Assembly (NCBI RefSeq): GCF_932526225.1
Contig: NC_064036.1
Span: 14,997,181-15,061,180 of the forward strand
From: Nematostella vectensis
Lineage: Eukaryota; Cnidaria; Anthozoa; Actiniaria; Edwardsiidae
DNA: 64,000 nucleotides
Direction: 5' to 3'
Below are positions 21,518-34,900 of the stretch, piece after piece. Within the stretch, counting starts at the first letter, position 1; each line of letters starts with the position of its first letter. Both the position numbers and the translations under genes were made by a program. The notes under the pieces are model-generated. The model did not search any database, was not told the origin of the DNA, and saw nothing but the letters and a program-made list of their open reading frames with translations.

Positions 21518-23329
21518 CTATAACATGCTAGATGCTGAGTCAGTATTCTCCCCATCACTACTAAGCCTATGACTATGATATGGCTGTCTGCTGTTACCAT
21601 CCACATTCTGTCTGTGGTACCCAACAATTAAGTTATCACAGCTACAAGTTCTTATAGTGCAAACATGTGAATCAAAATCCTGACTCTCATTTTGGTTAAT
21701 CCCTTCATTGCTCACTCTTTCTGTTGCGAGGGCAGCTGGATTGGTTGTGACTGTGACATGGTCACCAGGAATAGCAACCGCCTCTTCATAAGAAGGAGGA
21801 GGTTGAGTTTGGTGGGTGTTTGGTTGGGATATTGCCTCATTGTAACTTGGAGGCTTTGGTTCAAACACCTCAGAAATACCACCATTGGAATGGTGGTGAC
21901 AAGGAGAGGGGCAGTAATGCCGTTCAATATGACTTCTAGGTGAAATATATTTTTTCCAAGTATGCCATAACCAGATACCCATGAAAAGCATAACCACAAT
22001 AACAGTGACTGGCCAAAAGCTGTACCACGACAACCTCTCTTGTTCAGGTGGGCAGCTGATTTCATCAGACCCATCTCTGCAGTCTTGCCGGTTATTGCAC
22101 TGCTTGAAGTCATCAATACACTGACGGTTTTGGCATGTAAACTTTTTAGGTCCGCAAGGGCCCTCTGAAGAGACCAAATATCTTGCTGAGAACCATCCAG
22201 TATTTGCACCATCTCCAGACAGAGCCCGGACCACCAATTTGTTGGATCTGGAAACTACTTTTGTAGGCATGACGGCACCACAGAACTGACCAATCACAGA
22301 TGCATGGCCAGGCCCATCATAAACCTGGACATAGCCATAGATGCACTGTTGGTGGTGGCGGCTAAAATTAAAAGTATCAAAAAAAAGGTGGATGTGCATA
22401 TTTTTCTCAACTTCTATTTCCCAAGAACACTCTTTGTTTCTAGGAAACAGAAAGGGGTAATTTTGAGAGAATAAATGTCCTCTCTTTCCGGAGAGCTTCC
22501 CTTCACAGCTCCCTTCTCCTACAGATACCGTCCGAAATCTTGCAGAAAATCCTTTACTTTCACCACTGGAGTCGCTTTTAAAACGCAGCCAAATATGGCT
22601 TCCTAAAGTTGAGTAGACCGTTGGGGGTAGTTGGTTACCGCAGTAGCGACGAAATCTAGCCGAGGGCTTTGATATCGACGTACTGTACTCGACATGTTCA
22701 ATCTCTTTCACCTCCACATAGTCTGACTCGCATTCTGTCGTCTGTGTCTGCCCTGGCAACGTCTCCAAGTCAAACGTCCCAAACTCAATTTTGATACGTC
22801 CGAGTGGAGCAAAGATTGTATAAACGCACTCGATGTTAGGTGCGTATAAATTAGGAAACCCCGGAGAAGCGAAACTGCCCGATGACGAGGTAAAATGACG
22901 CCCACATATCGCCGTGTACGTTAGTCTGAATTTGTTTTCAATTTCTGTTCGAAAGTCGGACTGGAATCGAAGCCATAATGTGTTGCTTGTAGAATAGATT
23001 ATCTTGGGAAGATTTTGAGCACAAAAACGACCTATAAGAGAGGAGTTCACAGAGTTTCCGTCCCTCAGTTCTACAAAATCGTGCTTACACGAGCAGCATG
23101 GCGTTCTCAAAACCAAATCAATAAAAACAGCTTTAATTCGACGGCCATATGGTACTTGTAGCAAGTAATCACATTGAGTAATCTCGCCGATATTCCGTCC
23201 GCTAGCCGGAGAGCGCAATACTCCAGTCTCTTGTTCGAAAACGCCGCCACAACCAAAGCTATCGCGAGCGAAAAAAGCAAGACCCAGGAGGAAGACAACG
23301 AGAAGGCGATGGATAGCGACGGACCACAT
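21518..23329 (-). CDS. Intronless membrane protein: three CUB, one LDL-A, TM, PPxY tail
   Basis: The frame gives 603 residues from the ATG at 23329. The frame stays open 30 codons upstream, but only to a GTG, and this first ATG begins a good signal peptide (MWSVAIHRLLVVFLLGLAFF). Three CUB domains follow, roughly residues 27-140, 141-265 and 270-395. An LDL-receptor class A module comes next (CGPKKFTCQNRQCIDDFKQC...DGSDEISC), then one membrane helix near PVTVIVVMLFMGIWLW. The cytoplasmic tail has two PPxY motifs (KPPSYNEA and PPPSYEEA) that would bind WW domains of NEDD4-type ligases. CUB plus LDL-A plus TM resembles NETO/LEV-10 receptor auxiliaries and LRP3/10/12, while LDL-A plus PPxY resembles LDLRAD3/4. 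I cannot decide between these. The absence of introns in an intron-rich neighbourhood suggests retroposition or intron loss. Confidence 0.9.
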   Translation of the reverse strand: MWSVAIHRLLVVFLLGLAFFARDSFGCGGVFEQETGVLRSPASGRNIGEITQCDYLLQVPYGRRIKAVFIDLVLRTPCCSCKHDFVELRDGNSVNSSLIGRFCAQNLPKIIYSTSNTLWLRFQSDFRTEIENKFRLTYTAICGRHFTSSSGSFASPGFPNLYAPNIECVYTIFAPLGRIKIEFGTFDLETLPGQTQTTECESDYVEVKEIEHVEYSTSISKPSARFRRYCGNQLPPTVYSTLGSHIWLRFKSDSSGESKGFSARFRTVSVGEGSCEGKLSGKRGHLFSQNYPFLFPRNKECSWEIEVEKNMHIHLFFDTFNFSRHHQQCIYGYVQVYDGPGHASVIGQFCGAVMPTKVVSRSNKLVVRALSGDGANTGWFSARYLVSSEGPCGPKKFTCQNRQCIDDFKQCNNRQDCRDGSDEISCPPEQERLSWYSFWPVTVIVVMLFMGIWLWHTWKKYISPRSHIERHYCPSPCHHHSNGGISEVFEPKPPSYNEAISQPNTHQTQPPPSYEEAVAIPGDHVTVTTNPAALATERVSNEGINQNESQDFDSHVCTIRTCSCDNLIVGYHRQNVDGNSRQPYHSHRLSSDGENTDSASSML

Positions 23330-25969
23330 CCCAACGATAGACAATTCACATGTCTCTAAAAGATTAGCGAACGGCCATTGACTCGATTGAAGTAACTGTT
23401 TAGCTCTCTCAAAGACCACTTGACAAAGGCCAAGAGATTATACCAAACAATTTCACTGCTCACTGAATACTCAAGAGTTTAGGAATCATTTGCTTTCACT
23501 TTCCAGAATGTCTTTCACCCGGAGCATCTGAGCATATTTGTGATGAGAAGTCTAAACAGTCGTACCGACGACGAATAGAAAGCCTCCCTATTCAATTAGT
23601 GAGCGCCTTGCACGAATCTCGCATTCTTTGTTTGACAGTCCATAACGAGGTCCCAGCCAATCAGGCGCGAATTCTGTCGGTAGATCTTTTTGGCGTTCTA
23701 TAAACAGCAAAGGATTGAAAACACATGAACATGATTCGTGAGATAATGAAGAATTCGCCCATAGGGTCATCTTTAGGTTATAGGCGCAGCCTTTGTAAAT
23801 ATGTTTTAATGTCAATTAAAGGGCTACTATGAAAAACAATAGCTCAACATGAAAAGCGTTCCGTATTATCATTTATTTTTGAAATCCAATCCCTCAAGCA
23901 AGATCAGGTGTGTATATCAATTTTAGGAAACAGAAAATTTATTAGCATTAAACTTTCCATATAGTTTTAAAAAACTTTTAAAACGTTTCTCTCTCTCTCT
24001 CTCTTTTTTTTTTTTTTTTTGCTTTTTCTAGAGTAATGGATTTATTTTTGTATATCATATTTGCATTTATATTCCCCAGAGCTAACACTTTTGAAACATA
24101 AACACCACCAAATAGGGTAGTATGGTGTCTGACAAATAGACTAAAGGATAATAGATTGATTAAACAGATACATTCTTTTTTATATTAGAACGTTTATCAG
24201 TTGAGTCTGAGCCTAGTTCTTATTTTTGGAGTTTAAGGCTGAATATGTTCTTAACAATGTTCTTAAATTTTAGTGTATATAAGAATATAAATACCCAATA
24301 AATTATTAGGAGAATTACACTAATGACCAATAGCAATAATAAGGTTGAGCACAATTTGATTCCGCATTTTAGAACACGGACTAAAAAAAGAATATTTTTT
24401 CTGCTATTTGAGCCAAGGCATGTTCTAAGCATGTTTAAAATTTGGTGAAATCTCAGGCTTGACGTTCTAAGATAAAAAATTCTTATTTTTTATTGTTAAA
24501 AATCCCCCAAAAAAATCGAAAGAAATACGGCACGGATCATAAATGAAAACGCAAAGCTTCCCAAGCGCCCGTTTTAATTCCATAAATTCCGGAGCTTTTC
24601 TAAGACTCTTTCAATGTCTAGAATTCTAAGATTTCTTTGATCTCTCTTTAGATAATTATTATCGTGCCTATGGTCACTAAGTAGGGTATTTTTATTTCTT
24701 TTAAACGTTTATTTGTTTATTTTTTTACGAAGAATTGACGAATAAATGCATCATATCAAGAAAAGAGATAAGCTTGGTTTCCATGCGTAGTGGCTTCGGA
24801 TGCGCCCGCGATCCTTTCCGGGCGTGATCTCCTCACGCGGAGAGAAAAATATGAGAACCTGTAGTCTCGTCGTATAAGGGTTGTGAGGAAAGAGGTGTAG
24901 AAGTTCGGGTATCCTCAATCTACCCTTTACTGCTGAAGTGTTTAATGTTTCTACCTTCAATTTATTTCCAACAAACATACTAAACAACAAACGTTTCACA
25001 ACATTTCAGGATATTCCTGTCATAATAAATATTTGATTAATATCGACCTTTGTTTTCTAAATCTTCAATGTAAGAACTTAAAAATGCACATAAAATTGTC
25101 AAAATAAAACAGCATTGCTAAAACATCTTGTTATAGTTTTCAATCTATATGAGAGAAAAAAGTCAGTCATAATTGACCTTTTTTTAGTCTTCCAATGAAA
25201 AAATAACTTATACTATAATGAGAAAACAGACCAAATGGATGTACCTAACGATAATCGAGAACGTATTTCACCTCATAAAGTAACATCTTCTAATTAAAAT
25301 CTCTTATAAATACTCGGTCGGATCTAATCCGTTAACCACTTTAGCATTGAACCCTTATTCTAAATTAGTTACTATGGCAGACAGTACAACCATTCTAGAA
25401 CTGACCCAATAGGACGTGAAGACACTATGAGTTTAGCTGAATCTCTCTATCTCTATAATCTCTATAAGAAGCCACTTTTTAAAGTCATGTTACTGGACAC
25501 TTATATACCACTGTTGGTTTCCAGAAGGACCCAAGCGCAAGCGCAGCATTAAGAAGTATCATTTGTTTACGCACCGCAACACAAGCGTTATGTCTGCTTG
25601 AATCTCTAGCGCTTGCGGTCGATCGCTTCTTACTATTAGCGTGTGGCCAGACAAATAAGGAAATACAAATGGATAGGGGTGATCCCCCTGGACTCTCTCT
25701 TGATTATAAATTAAATGGATTTTATAACCCATATATATTTTTTATTATTATTTTAGTCTGTAGAGAGGAAAGATGAACTCCGGGAACCACCACGGTTATT
25801 TGCGCTTGCTTGATACTAATGAAAACCAACCTTAAAGAATTACTTTGTGTTGTATCTTTCTCGTAACTACAACATCAAAAGCACAGCAATTAAATATACC
25901 TCCTGTTATCGCTCCAACACTACTTGGCCGTATTCCTACTCTGCGTAACTCGATGATACTTTATCTGAA
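23330..25969. other. Intergenic region between the CUB receptor and the PEAK-like gene
   Basis: I found no gene here. Near 23330-23600 lies the probable promoter and 5' UTR of the minus-strand receptor. A (TC)n/T microsatellite lies at 23989-24020. A TTTATT at 25741-25746 (AATAAA on minus) is a likely polyadenylation signal about 224 nt past the PEAK-like stop. The remainder is AT-rich. Confidence 0.45.
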
Positions 25970-28900
25970 TCATAGTGTGTCATTGAGGGTGTCGAGCGGA
26001 GCAAGTGCTTTAAACCCATTCACTACTTCCTCCACACAGGTCCCTACCAGATATTCATATTTCAAGAAATTTTCCACAAAGTCATCACCCCAAGGAGATT
26101 TGCCCAAAGTCTGGCTGCGCGCGATCCCTACTACTGCGCATGCGCGCTCTGTTTCCAGCCAATCACGTGCGGAATCATCCAGACAGCTGTTGTCGAGTTC
26201 CTCTGGTCCCCATAGAAACGCTTGCAGCAGTTGAAGGGCTTCTCGCGGGAGCATGCGTTCCGACGGGTTTCGCTCGAGGAGACCGGAAGCTATAGCACCT
26301 ATTCCACAGGTAAACCGTGAGCGTTCGGGGAGCTGAGGAAGCTCTTCTACGGAGTATTCGCTACAAATGAGCTTCGAATTCGACGCAAAAGGATTGACCT
26401 CGTGTAGCAGTTCGTACATGAGACAGCCAGCAGCAAATGCATCACACCTCTCTAGATCCACCGTCCCCGTGTCCGCTGTACAGTTCACGATTTCCGGCGG
26501 TGGATGACTTCCGCTTGATTGTATGACCTTCTCCGCTTTGTAGAAGAAGCGAGAGGTGGTCTCCTTCGGCTGTTGTAGAATATTCCCGAAGTTCGCCACG
26601 ATAAGGTTACCCGCATCCAACAAAAGTAGGTTCTCTGCGTTAAGATCCCTATGTACAATCCCCTCAGAGTGCAAGTGGTCTAACGCAGCAAACAACTGGA
26701 TCATCAACACGCACACGTTCCTCTCGTACGCATCCGGATTTTCCTTGTGTTCCTCTCTCGTCCGTTCCAAGAATTCCGCCACGGATTCCACCGGGTGTTG
26801 ATCGGAAATGGTCACCAGGGTTTCCCAGTCGCTGTCTCCATCGATGCCAAACAAGTGTCCGGGAAGAGTGTCCGTAAAGTGGGCCACGATGCGTGCGACG
26901 TTGACGTGCGATGGGATGGAGACCGTGACGGACATGTCTTGCATGAAGGCGGCTCGCTGGGACATGTCCTCCGTCACCGCCTTAGGATACTTGACCTGTT
27001 GAGAGAAATAGTATCCTCAGAACAGAAAACCAAGTATCAAAACACGATCACTACGGATTAGCGGCGCAGTGTTGAAGTGCTCAAGTGACTCTTTGCTTTC
27101 GTTAAGTGGGTCCCTGTAGGGAAGTCACGACATGTAGTCCAGTTTTTCTATTCTTTGCTAAGCGTTAACATTGACTTCTAGTTTTCGTTTTACGAGTGTT
27201 ATCACTAAATAAAGCAAATATATGTTGAGGTGATGGAGGTCCAAGGAGATATCAGGTGCTACGTTTGCGGATGCTTCTTGATAAGCCGATTAAAACAGTT
27301 GTGTGTGATTGGTTCCTAAAAGGCAAAAAATTCGATTGGGCAAACATCGCCTGAAGGGACTTGGAGTCACAGAGTTCCGCATGGATAAACGATTTCAAGC
27401 AGCCTGGGAATAGCGACTACAAGTGTCGCACAGGTTGAGGGCCGTGTTATGATATTTTGTTTTGTTATTTCGTTATGCATTCCAATTAGCGCACGCTCGT
27501 GTTGTGTGTCAAAGAAAACAGAAACATCTAAAGCTCGGCGCATACGATAATGAAAATCGAGCACTTTGCGAGTACTTTGCTCTGCCTCGCGAGGCCTGCT
27601 TGAACTGTGAATTTGGCCTCACAAGGCAGTGAGCAAAATGCACGTGTGAGGTATTCCTAGTGTGCCGGGCTTAACAAACTGCAGTTGTCTACGTCCAGGA
27701 CGCGTAGATTGTCAAATTTAAAAATTTTAAAAATTATTTTTTTTAAATTTTGGCAAATTCAAAATTTAATTACTTTTGAAATCGAAATCCCATAGGCACG
27801 ATGTTCACAAAGTGTATGAAATAATGACCTGATGGTTTTATTAAATGCCAAGCCATCAAATATTATAAAATAACGAGGTAGACATACCCTAGCTAAGAGC
27901 GGCAACTCGTCCTCCACCTTGGAGCACTTTACCGGAAGCAGTACCGCTCCAGGAGCTCTCACTGTCAGGGGATCTCCACAGACGACATAATCCCCCCACC
28001 GGGTACTAGACAGGTCGATATTATCTCCAGGTAGGAAGGCGCCCCTGCTTGTAGCGATTACCTCGCGTAACGTCTGGACGTGCATTTCTAGGATGCGGCT
28101 GTAGTGACTCTTTGTTGGGTTGCTTTGTATGCTGACGCTTCTGTTGCGGGGTGGTTCGGGGATGGAAGGGGCGTGCGTGGCCCCCATACTTTTTGAACGG
28201 CCTCGCGGAGGGTCTGGAACCTAAAAAGGGATGCATGCGCGATTAAACATCTGAATTTACGGAGCCCGGGAAGTGCCATTGTAGATCGCCTACTTTTTTT
28301 TTTGGATCGTGTTCATTTTTTAGGGGATCGCGCTTACATTTTTGGGGATCGCGCTCATTTTTTTTTCGATCGCGTACACATTTTTTTTTCTCGACTTTTT
28401 TCCCGACTTTTTTCTCGACTTTTTTCCCGACTTTTTTCTCGACTTTTTTCCCGACTTTTTTCCCGACTTTTTTCTCGACTTTTTTCTCGACTTTTTTCCC
28501 GACTTTTTTTTTTTTTTGGTTTGGATCGGGTATTCGTACCAAGACGTAGGGGCCTAAAGTGGTGTGGTAGTGAGGTGGGTGTGATCATATGGTATGGTGA
28601 TGTTGGAGGGTGATGGTGAAGGATGGCTAGTAAGGTAATGTAGAGTGGAGATGGTAGTAATGTAATTACGGTGAAAAGGTGGATAGGCTAGACTAGTAGG
28701 TGGTGGAGGGTGGTGAAAAGATAAAGTGGGACTATAGAATAGGTTGTGGTAGTGTGTGGTGGGTAGGTGAAAAAGAAAAAAATAATAATAATAATATGGT
28801 GTGGTATGGAGATGGCTAATGGCTGTGTTGGTGGCGAAAAAAAGTGGTATGGTGTATAGGTAAGAGTGGTGGTACCGATATATTATCACCCACATTTACA

Positions 28901-31900
28901 CCATAACCTCACAAATTTAAAATCGACCTCCGCACCACTACCATTGTAACACACACCCATCACGCTAAATTATAAGCCTCATCTACACCACATCTCCCTC
29001 ACCACCACTCTCACCTATACACCATACCACTTTTTTTCGCCACCAACACAGCTATTGGCCATCTCCATACCACACCATATTATTATTATTACTCTTACTA
29101 TTATTATAATTTTTCTTTTTCACCTACCCACCACACACTACCATAACCTATTCTATAGTCCACTTTATCTTTTTACCACCCTCCTCCACCTACTAGTCCA
29201 GCCTATCCACCTTTTCACAGTAATTACATTACTACCATCTCCACTCTACCCTACCTCACTAGCCATCCTTCACCATCACCCTCCAACATCAGCACACCAT
29301 ATGATCACACCCACCTCACTTTAGGCCCCTGCGTCTTGGTGCGAATACCCGATCCAACCCCCCCCCCCCCCCCCCCAAAAAAAAAAAAAAAAAAAAGTCG
29401 GGAAAAAAGTCGAGATAAAAGTCGGGAAAAAAGTCGATAAAAAAGGCGGGAAAAAAGGCGGGAAAAAAGGCGGGAAAAAAGTCGAGAAAAAAGTCGAGAT
29501 AAAAGTCGAGAAAAAAGGCGAGATAAAAGTCGAGAAAAAAATGTGTACGCGATCGAAAAAAAAATTAGCGCAATCCCCAAAAATGTACGCGTGATCCCCT
29601 AAAAAATGAACACGATCCAAAAAAAAGTAGGCGATCTACAATGGCACTTCCTGGGCTCCGTATGAATTGGTACAGAGAATGGATACGTGAAATTGTTTGA
29701 GCCGGGAAAGAATGAGGTTACTAATTCCCCTTCGATTGGAGTCGGATTTTGAAAACTCTAATGGGAAAAGTCAGCTAAATCACATCACACTAACTTGGCC
29801 TCATTTCTTACTGTTGATGCTGAAGACAATCGTGCTAAAATGAAACACGGTCAACTAATCCTAGCGCGATTCACTAATAATAATAATTTTTTGCATTTAT
29901 ATTGCGCAATTATCAATATAAAAATTTTCAACTGCGCATAAATGGGTTAATGAGACATTTCACAATCATTAGAGGGAGGGGGCTGAGTTATAAAACTGAG
30001 ATACCGCACATCAATCTATGTCTAATTGAAGAACAAAGCCTTCCAAACAACGCCTATCTAAAGGAAAAAGTTCTCAGCGCTGTATCACCTTAGAATTTGT
30101 AGGTAGCGAGGGGTACTGAGGGCGTGGAGGTTTCTTCTTCTCAGCAACTCCATTCACTATGGTGGGGCACACAGCTCGTATGGGTCTCTTTGGGGGGCAC
30201 GCTGGCTTGCCCTCTGCACGAGCTCCTTCCGTAGCGCCAAAATGAACATGCTTGGACTTTGGGACGTCGGGCAAAGGTCCTAGTTTCTCCTGTTCGACTC
30301 GCGACAGGGCCTCGGCAAGTATCTGTGCATCGTTCAGGTTAGCGAGGGCAGTCTCCACCTTGATGGTCATGCTGTCAACGCAGGGTTCGAGATAAGCAGG
30401 GTCCTCCTGGACTTGCACTTCGTGAGGTTTCACCTCTTGAACGGGTTTTGAGCACTTGCTCCCTCGTTCTGGCTTAGACGGTTTTTCCACGCTCCCTGCT
30501 TTGGAGAATGGAAAATTCTGATACGAATGGCCAGGTTTTCTCACAGGAACCTCGGGTGAGGTCGTGCCTTCAGTGTTATCCTTTGTATCTGGCGATGGCG
30601 TCTCGTTTCCATTATTTTTCTCTTCTTGAAGCTCACGGATGGATGTGCACACCGCCTGGGAGGAATCCGTCGTGGAGATGCGCTTCCTTAGCGTGTCTTG
30701 CTGAACAGCAAAGCTAGGGATCTCCTCATTAACAAGAATAGGCGAGCTGATCTCCAGTTTACGTTTACCTTTTCTTCTTCCGCTCAGCCTCTTCCATGAT
30801 GATAGTGCTCGCCTGAAGCCAGACTTTGGCGAGGGCCAACCCGAATGCGCTTCCCCATCCAGATGTCGCATCTTGACCTGATGCGTCGTGGAGCACCCCT
30901 CTACCTGGACTGTCACCATGGATGCCTGGTCCTGCTCCTTTGAGGTCGTCCCTGTAGCTGGTGGGCCATACGTCTTGGTAGCAGGAGAAGTCTTCACGGC
31001 TGCCTTAAGGGTACCTTTGCTGTCTTGAGTTTTAGTGCTGGCTGATATTGTGTGGCCGGTTTTGGTTACAGAAGGGGGTGAATGAACTTGTTGCTTGGTG
31101 GCAGCAGGGGGGTGTTTAGCTGCTGATGTCGGTGAATGGACAGAAAGCTTGTCCTTGGGTTTCGGAGATGACGAGCGAGTACCTAAAGAAAAAATTTTTA
31201 CACACAGCTAGTTGATAGTAACTGCTAAGAGGATCTCATGAAAGATGATTTAATGAGGTGCAGGGGAATAAATCCAAAGGGTGGAACTGGTATGTTGAAG
31301 ACACAGGCGTCAATTATACACCCTCAGCCCAGAGTTGATTGTTTCCCTGTTTCCGTCATGACTACATAAGCAGACCACCTTTTTTCTACAGCTTATTTGG
31401 GGTTTTCTAGTAATACCACTTGGTCTAATTATGAATCATTAGCTCAGCATCAGAAAATACCCAGTGCATATAATAACGAGGTAATCTGCAGACACAAGAT
31501 TGGCCATTACATTGGTTCATATTATGTGCAACATTAGACCTCAGCAACCAGAGATGTTCCTAGGAAAATTTCAGCTTTAAGAAATCTTATTAAAATCCCA
31601 GCTCCCAGCCAAAGCTTGACTGGCTCAAAGCTCAAGGTATGTCCTTGAAAACAGTGAACAGTCTCAAAATCCCATAGAGATGAAAGCTGAATAGCCATCA
31701 CCCATCAGCCATCCAAGCAACAGCTTCTTTATGAGACAAAAAAAAACAAGGATGTAGGGTGATGTTAAATGATTCGTAATGATTCGTAAGGTGGTCATCA
31801 TTATAATAACCAGGATCTCTTGAAGAAGGGCTCCAAATGTAACACAAATTAAACAATTGCAACAGTAGTACAGTAGTACACACACACAAAAGAAACCCGA

Positions 31901-34900
31901 CATTACCCATCGGCGGCGGCGGCGCTGATCGAGTAGGCTTTAACTGCTGTTCCCTACTAAGAGTGTCGGCACCCTCCTCTTGTTTGTTCTGTTCCGGTGA
32001 CCCTGGTGTCTGCAGGCGGCAGGCTGTAGGGGAGGTGGGTGGAGATGATACTGTTGAACTGGGTTTACGGGAGGGTATGGTGCTAGTTGAAGGTGGTCTA
32101 GGTGCATCAATGCATGGTGCTCTTGTGACAACTACGCATGAATGTGCAAAATAAAACAAGCAAAAAATAAAACAAAATTAACCTCTGCACTGCAATTCAT
32201 CCCTATGCAAACAAAATAATCGATAAATAGAATAGCAAATGCATGGAACATAATACACAAAATATGTGTAAAAATACAAAGAATAGTAAAGTTGAAATCT
32301 CACTGAATTTGAAACAGACAGTACAGAGCAAACACAATTCTAACTAACTTCTCATATTGTATAGAATATTCTTTATAACAGTCTGAAAACAACTTTAGGT
32401 GGCAAATGAGGCAACCAAATTGAGGATACTAACTGTTCATGTAATGATAGTAGGAATAATAAAATATCGAAAACTTTGAAATTGAAATTATTTTTTCTTT
32501 GAAATTGTATAATGCAGCAACAATATTTCATCAAAATGTCTAACTGTTGGCCTAAACTGGATGGAGATCATACAGTAATTGACCCAGACAAACTATTCTT
32601 ACTAATGACTAGGCATTAAATCAAGCTTAGACATAACTGTTTAGTTAAGTTTGTGGTTTTGTTAAAATCATCCAAAATAACATTGTCAATCTAAAGGTAA
32701 TGTAAAACCACTTACTAATCCCAGGCTAATTGGGGTAGATTTGATGAGAATGTTAGTGAAAAAAGTTTGTTTTCAAATGACTCCCAGGCATGCAAAAAAT
32801 CCCAATAAGCTAAAACTAGCATCAATACCCTTTGTAAACATTTTTATGTCAAAAAAATTAAAACAAAAACAGCAGGAGATGTGTGTTTGATAGAAGTGGT
32901 GCATATCAAGGATTAATAGATAATCTGATTTGAATATTAGATATCAGTATGACATGCAGGGTAGTCAATCAATAAGCCTATATAAAATGCATGATGACTA
33001 AGATAAATAAAACCACACTACAGAAAAAATACACGATCATTAAGATCAAGGAAAACACTGAAATATTAGTGATAGATATTAACCTTGAAAAAAAATGCTA
33101 TACTGTATGGTCAGGTCTTGGAAATGTCATGTATTATGCAGATATATGGCATAATGATAAGCATTAATGTAGCATGAACTAGTGTTAGCATGAATTTGCC
33201 TTTCAAATGTGAAAACAAATTCAATGACTGTACAAACTCAAGACATAAAAAACGAGCAATTTTTAAGGTAAAAGAATAATTTAATTCCACAGAAAATTTG
33301 ATTGACCTTTGCCCAAAAGCAAACCTTTGGTAAAGCACAAAAAGAATAAAGCATTTATTTTAATAAAAGTGAATTAAAGAGGTCATGGCTCTGCGTAAAT
33401 AAAACATGACACTTTGGGAAATGCCTGTGGCTGAGTGACGCATCATCTAAATTTCAGGGTGTATAAAAATATACTTAAAGGGCAGCTGCTTCAATCTAAA
33501 TCTCTTAATTGTCAGAAATGAAAACAGACAGATCTTTAATAGCTATAGCTATAAAGCAAAATTATTTGTAGAAACAAATTATTTATCATTCACAGTACAT
33601 TTGCCAAAGTAAAAATAAATGTCAATATTCTTGAAGTAGCAAATTGTTTATCATGCAATGCTACATTTATATGATTTTATAGCATTTTCCTCTGAAATAA
33701 TAAGAATTTTCTATATATGTATCTGACATAAACCACACCTTTAAATAATTTCCACTAAATAAATGCAAGTTCTACATGTGTCTAGATGGAAAACTATGAG
33801 TATTGACAGCATCTGTTTCCTGTAGTTGGATATGTGGTTGCGAGAGTATTGGAATAGGATAGAACAGCCTAATGCATGTTTGTTCATAACATCCACAGGA
33901 AAAAGGGTCAAACATCTTAGACTCTTGTGGTGTGGAGTGATTCAAACAAGCATTATAGTTTTATAAACAAAACCCTTATATACACATACCGGAAAGGTCT
34001 ATATTAGCAATCAAAATAAGTATATTAAGCCAAAAATATATTTTTCCTAATTATTAGCTTGGTTTTAATACTGTTTCAGATTAAATCTTCCTTATCCACA
34101 TTCATAATAATGTCAAACCATTTATAATAAAATTCAAAATGGTTTGACTTGATTAGTCCAACCAAGAAATCTTGATATAAAAATAAATAAATCACAATAC
34201 CCAAATAGTTGTGTCCGTTAACCAAGAGTAATATGGTCCACAATATTTTGGTGGACACAAGTAAGAGAAGAAGCTGTGTGCAAACAATGGATTAGTGCTA
34301 TTTATACATGCAGTGCTAGTTGTATGATAATAGTCTGGCATGCTTCAGCACAAAAAAAAAGCCTCCAAAAATAAAAGCAATGATACTTAAACTTAGTGCA
34401 GATTAAATACCCCAACCATGTCAAAATTAATATCGTGATTATTACCAACCTTGAGAGACAGGCCTCACGGTCTGATCAGCAGCAACCAGATCCTTAGCTG
34501 TCTTAGCTCTAGGCACAGGTCGAGGAAGGGTAGAGACATGGAGCTGGGACCGTGGTCTTGGGATAGGTAAGTTATTCAATCCTGCCCGTCCTTTTTTGAT
34601 GTCGAATTCTGGTGCAGGTTCTTTTCCCAGTACAGGGGTTAACTTCTTGTAATCTGGCACAATGTCCTCTGGGGGCTCATGGTAATAGTGGTCTTTATCT
34701 TCGTCCTCTTGGATCTGGTTTAGTTCCCGCTCTTTAGGGGGTAGTGGTGGTATTTCTGGTTGGTCTACCTCATCTTCACGATAGAGCACCCCAGAGCTTA
34801 TGTCAACTACCTTATAAGGCTTAGCTACTGGTTTCGCTTTTGCATTCATGTATTGTGGGCCTTCAATGGCACTTTTAATGTCAGGATTAGACTGTCTTTT

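Noticed and set aside
24751-24999. 82-codon minus-strand frame
   Set aside because: No recognisable motif, no splice partners, AT-rich context.
28243-28613. Lys/Glu-rich and Phe/Leu-rich frames near the foldback element
   Set aside because: They are translations of the CGACTTTTTTCC repeat in one arm, mirrored at 29305-29620.
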